Positions 59,625 through 64,000 of a stretch of DNA of 64,000 bases are shown one piece after another; positions within the stretch are counted from its first letter, which is position 1; the number at the start of each line of letters is the position of its first letter. This DNA is from Marchantia polymorpha subsp. ruderalis. Lineage: Eukaryota; Streptophyta; Marchantiopsida; Marchantiales; Marchantiaceae. The stretch is taken from NCBI GenBank assembly GCA_037833965.1, contig AP031351.1:7948501-8012500 (forward strand). The letters are read 5' to 3'. The notes below the pieces were generated by a model. That model worked only from the letters and a program-made list of their open reading frames with translations, had not been told where the DNA came from and ran no database searches. The position numbers were made by a program, and so were the translations under genes.

Positions 59625-62588
59625 AGAAAATATCAGGCCAAGGGGCTCTCATCTTACGGCTTGCCGTATCAAATGTGTATATGGATGATTACTCTACAGT
59701 TAGTACATATAACAGCAGTATGTCTCTGTTTCTGTATTTCTTTCTCAGAAGGTATCGACAGCCCTGTGTCCATGAGGAGTGTTGGCTTTTCAGACTTATT
59801 TGTTCGATAGTCTTTACATTTGTCACATAACGCCGGTGAAGTTGCTGGACCAATGTTGTTTCGTGACAGTAGTTGGCCCCGAAAATGTATAGATGATATG
59901 AAATATCGCCGAAGATTTGCGGGTGTTATACCATATGAAGTGAAATGAAATCAAAATTTCGTATACCAGAAGTGCTTACCTGAATGTTGCTTAGATCTTC
60001 TGTGCTCTTGACGGAGAGGAAAATTATGTGTGTTTCCTTCACAGGAAACATATCACTTTCATCTCTCTGGATAGTAGGGTATAGAGTGAACAAGAAGAGG
60101 GTAAGCGGCACATAAACTTTTAGGAAAAGGAGACTGTTTGTTCACAATACTCTCTTATAAAAAATATAGTTTTACAGTATTCGTTTAACCCAATTGGAAA
60201 AGCGTAGTTTTATTTCAAACAAATAAGTTTTTGTTTTGCAATAAATGTTCACTTACTGTTTCGTTATATTGTACGAAAATATGAAAATTAAAAATTGTTA
60301 ACACACAGATTGACAACTTTCAACTATTTCGACTATAGTAATTTCTGCAAAATAAAATGTAATATTGAATTTATACACTACCAAAATACAATAATCTACA
60401 ATCAATTCCTTTTAAATGAATAAAGTAATACATTATCTTCATCTTATTCTCAATTATTTTAAAAAAGAAAAATAATTTTACTTAAAAACGTCCAAGCTTA
60501 GCTAAACTTACCGATCAAAATAATGGAAACATTAACCATATCTACTTTCTTGTAACACTTTGAAAGAATAGTCCTCACATCATAAGCAACAAAATTTTCT
60601 GTTACCATGTAAAATGTATATCTGCACTATTGATTACGTATATTGATATGTGTTATTCGTTATAACATACGTTATAATGAATATATCAACTTAATGTAAA
60701 ATTATATTTTTCTTAAAGCCGATAAAATTACATTTACTCTAACATGACAGAAGGAATTTCGTACACTCAATATACTAAAGTCATATGCAAGTGACTCCGC
60801 TTATAATCATTATATTGTATCATTCAACCAAGATTGATGACTTTAACTATAAGCTGACCGACCAACAAACACACTGTAATTCTGAATCTTTATTATTAGT
60901 ATCATTGTGACATTGATATGTGTTGTACGTGAACTTACCTCCAATATGACATTTGACTTATCTATTACATCTACATTAACAAGAATACATATTCTTCCAA
61001 GATTGTTACTCATTACTGAAATCCATGCCCTTATTAGATTTCATTTTTTTAAAAGCTTGAATGGTTTTATGTATCAATAGAATTGTTGATTCTTAAATAT
61101 TTTTTAATTTTCACTTTAGTAGGTTATATACAAATGTATCTAATGTCATGATAGCATAATATTTGAATCATCAATCATTTTGGACACATGGAAAAGAATT
61201 CTACTTTGGCTCAATAGTTTATGTTGTTGTATTTCTCAACGCACTTGAACATAATTATAAGAAACCTTTTATCATGTTTAAATCTACAATAATAAAAAAT
61301 ACAATTTACTTTAGATGAAAGTACATCTTCTAATGTTTTCAATGTAAAACAGATGTAACAGTGTGGATGTAATTCTGCAATGACAAATCACATATAAGTT
61401 AGAGTTTTGTGTTTGGACATATGATTGTATTTGATCTATAATGTAGATGTCTTATTATTTGATCCATCAAATGGTAATCAGATTAAATCTAATTAGCTTA
61501 ATATTTATTAAGGGTGCTTTGATATTTTTGCTGCATACAATTTAAATAACTAGATAGAATTTTTGTTGAACATTGTGTTATGAGAAAACATCATAGTCAA
61601 GTTTTTGATGTTTGAACTCAAAATTTCAAGGACTTATTTGAATATGTACATAGTGACAAGTGATAAGCGCATCGAATTCTCACTCTTTGAAAAAAAAATC
61701 ATGTATTTTTTGTTAAAGATTATTCAAGGTTTGTTTAGATTTTTTTTCACATAAAAGTTTGAGGTTTATACAACTGATAAAATTAAAAAAGTCCAAATTG
61801 AGATCTAGAATAGAAAGAGCTTGAGCTATTTATGTATTAATAATAGCAAGTAAGATACTTATGAAGAATTTTGAACTTATGATCCAGAATAACAGATTAC
61901 ATATAATTTCATCATCCACAACACAATGCTAATTCCGAAAAATTCAATTAAATATTATTGCAAAAGTTGCGTTATATGTTGAACAAATTTTATTTATCAT
62001 ATGAATATTGAGTTAAAGTTGTGAAAACCATAGTATATATAATAATTCCTTCATCTTCTGGTGGAATCAATTTACTCACACCGTTCACCTATAGACAAAC
62101 GCACTATTGATTATAAATGCTTATGAAATTCTGATTGTAACTTTTTTCTCTCATACATAAGAAAATACAATTACAAGCTTTGGATTCCAATAGTCTATAA
62201 TATTATTAACAATATGTTTATTTATTTTGATGAATCAAGATCATCAAAAAAGTAAAAAGAATTTGACATGCCTCATTCATAAAGAAATTTCTCCTAAGTC
62301 TAGCTCTTAATTTATAACATCATATCAATTTTTCTTTGAGTCTTATTATACAAGGCTATTATCACACTCAATAGTTTTTCACCAACTACAAACTCTAGTA
62401 TCTCTGGTGAATGATTGGAATACTTGTTCAAGTTAGTAACAATGAAATTGCAAGACTATCTCGAAGAAGAGGGGGAAAAAGATAAGTATTTCATGGTAAT
62501 ATAATCTCCATGTTAACAATAATTCTCAATAGCCAATTCGATAAGATGGATGTGGATCTTTCATTGTTTGAGTACTCCAAAACATTGA
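59625..62588. other. VTC2 3' region, then AT-rich intergenic DNA
   Basis: The first 500 bases keep mixed composition and probably include the VTC2 3' UTR. From about 60.1 kb the DNA is strongly AT-rich with no recognisable gene or repeat. Confidence 0.55.
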
Positions 62589-62599
62589 TTATAATATTC

Positions 62600-62778
62600 T
62601 TGAGTGACTGCGGATCAATATGGCACAGATTAATCTTCGGAACGGATAGTTATCACTCCTGGGGCTTCGCCCTAGTATACGGATTTCAGTCATTAGACCG
62701 ATGAGACTATAGGGTCCATGTGTTAAAAGTTGAACTTTGCGATTATATTTCTTTGTTTCGGACTCCAAAGATACCATG
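62600..62778 (+). mobile_element. LTR-like remnant ending before a primer-binding-site-like word
   Basis: The segment ends ATACCA, followed at once by TGGTGTCAACA, which resembles the LTR-end plus primer-binding-site junction of plant LTR elements. Its reverse complement matches about 140 bases of 63,550-63,700, sharing TTCAACTTTT, ACA(T/A)GGACC(C/T)TATAG, ATGACTGAA and ACTAGGG words. No retrotransposon genes are visible. Confidence 0.4.
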
Positions 62779-62954
62779 GTGTCAACAATCGCAGAAGAAA
62801 TTCATTACCATCTCCAAGATCTAAAAGCCATGTACAGCTTCATGGAAGCAAAAACAGACTAGTGAGTACAAATTGAATATGCACAAGTGACAATTTAGAC
62901 GTTGATGTTCAAAGCAACATCAAATAATTCAATGACTGCACCGCACCTTTCTTT

Positions 62955-63166
62955 ATGTTGCATTCCACATACTTTTTGTCCTCGTTTGATAGAGTAACTT
63001 AATAAGATATAATTCTATGCTTGCAATCGGATTTTTGAAATAATCAGAAATATAAACGAGATGTTGCATTCCACATACTTTTTGTCCTCGTTTGATAGAG
63101 TAACTCAAGAAGATATAATTCTATGGTTGCAATGGGATTTTTGAAATAATCAGAAATATAAACGAG
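62955..63166. repeat. 106-bp perfect-length tandem duplication
   Basis: Unit 1 (62955-63060) and unit 2 (63061-63166) are both 106 bp and differ at about four positions, so the duplication is recent. It lies between the two facing LTR-like remnants. Confidence 0.97.
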
Positions 63167-63549
63167 ATGTTGATATTTTGCTCATGATACATTTAATAAT
63201 GCCTAAGCTAGGAGGTTAAAACCATGTACTCGGGTTTCTTTGCTCCATTTAAGTCACTCAGAAATTGTAAAGTGTACTATAGAGTATTCAACGAAGTATT
63301 ATAGAGTATTCAACGAAGTATGATAACACGCGTCCCTAAAAGACATGGATATACCCACAGAGCAGGTCCAGAAAAATCCAATTCCCACCACACACATTGA
63401 ACACCAAGTAACCCTACCACCATTTGTGCTACCACCATTTGTGCTGATCAAAATTTCATACCCACGAACCCGAATTTGCTGTCAAAACTTTTACATGGCT
63501 CTAAGATCATGGACGTGGCAGTCAACTTCTTATGTAGCTTCTGACACCA

Positions 63550-63720
63550 TGATATATTTGAAATCCATTAGAAAGACGCGTAATCGCGAAATTCAACTTT
63601 TACCACAAGGACCTTATAGCCCCATGACTGAATTCTTTACACTAGGGTGAGAGGTAAATAGCACCACGTGAGGGATAACTAGCCCCTCCCTTCATCTCAT
63701 CTCTACTAATCAACACATAT
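63550..63720 (-). mobile_element. LTR-like remnant in opposite orientation
   Basis: On the minus strand the segment ends in CA at 63550, followed by TGGTGTCAGAAGCT, a primer-binding-site-like word. It is the inverted relative of the segment at 62.6-62.78 kb. Its outer boundary is not clear; similar composition continues to the window end (64,000), where I see no gene. Confidence 0.4.
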
Positions 63721-64000
63721 CATTACTAAGCAATTACGGACTTGTTCGCATCCAACATCTTACGCATTCGTTTTACTTGCTCGTCTCCCAAACTCCGAAG
63801 CAGTTGGTAATTATTTCCTCCTGGGCCACTCGAGCATCGAGCAGGTTTCGGTCACTCAATTAGAAGCTCAATTCGGACGACTGTGTTAGTCCTGTAACAC
63901 AGTTCACCTCATAATGAAGCTTGCACATTGAACGAAAGTGAAAAGAGTCCTACAGTGAGGCGTATACAGTTCAAACTCCAGGACAGCGTAACTAGGGCAT

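Overview
The window is plant nuclear DNA, most likely from a liverwort of the genus Marchantia. The main reason is the minus-strand protein family at 24.6-27.4 kb (Pro/Ser/Ala/Gln/Gly repeats, then a coiled coil), which I recognise as an uncharacterised, high-copy Marchantia polymorpha family; I could not check this by search. Other support is spliced plant genes with GT..AG introns, a plant ascorbate-pathway enzyme, plant chromovirus and hAT elements, and GC-rich gene islands in very AT-rich intergenic DNA.

Layout. 1-6.87 kb: AT-rich intergenic DNA with one foldback element (4.24-4.67 kb). 6.87-12.80 kb: a complete Ty3/gypsy chromovirus with 353-bp LTRs, a CATCC target duplication and inactivating mutations; an older inverted solo LTR of the same family follows at 13.0-13.4 kb. 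16.6-19.3 kb: an eight-exon mitochondrial-carrier gene. 19.3-23.4 kb: repeats and a broken unknown reading frame. 23.4-28.3 kb: the degenerate Marchantia-family gene and its GCCGAAGGCG-rich upstream DNA. 28.7-34.3 kb: an old hAT-type transposase pseudogene interrupted by a younger, complete hAT element (29,990-33,017) with an 8-bp target duplication. 34.3-42 kb: AT-rich DNA with two pogo/CENP-B-like transposase relics. 42.4-44.0 and 46.8-47.8 kb: GC-rich blocks I cannot identify. 47.96-48.75 kb: a non-autonomous pogo/mariner-type element. 51.6-53.0 kb: a 1.4-kb nearly perfect palindrome. 54.4-56.6 kb: GC-rich DNA with two strong hairpins. 56.6-59.6 kb: GDP-L-galactose phosphorylase (VTC2/GGP), seven coding exons, 438 residues. 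59.6-64 kb: AT-rich DNA with a 106-bp tandem duplication between two facing LTR-like remnants.

Only two host genes look intact: the carrier and VTC2. VTC2 catalyses the first committed step of plant ascorbate synthesis. Its leader holds a long open frame in another phase with an in-frame ACG in good initiation context at 56,621. This matches the known ascorbate-responsive non-canonical uORF of plant GGP genes and is the most interesting regulatory feature here. The second is a textbook -1 frameshift signal at the gag-pol junction of the chromovirus: heptamer GGGAAAC, a 7-nt spacer and an 8-bp stem-loop. The rest is mainly nested and decaying transposable elements. I found no tRNA, rRNA or CRISPR array.
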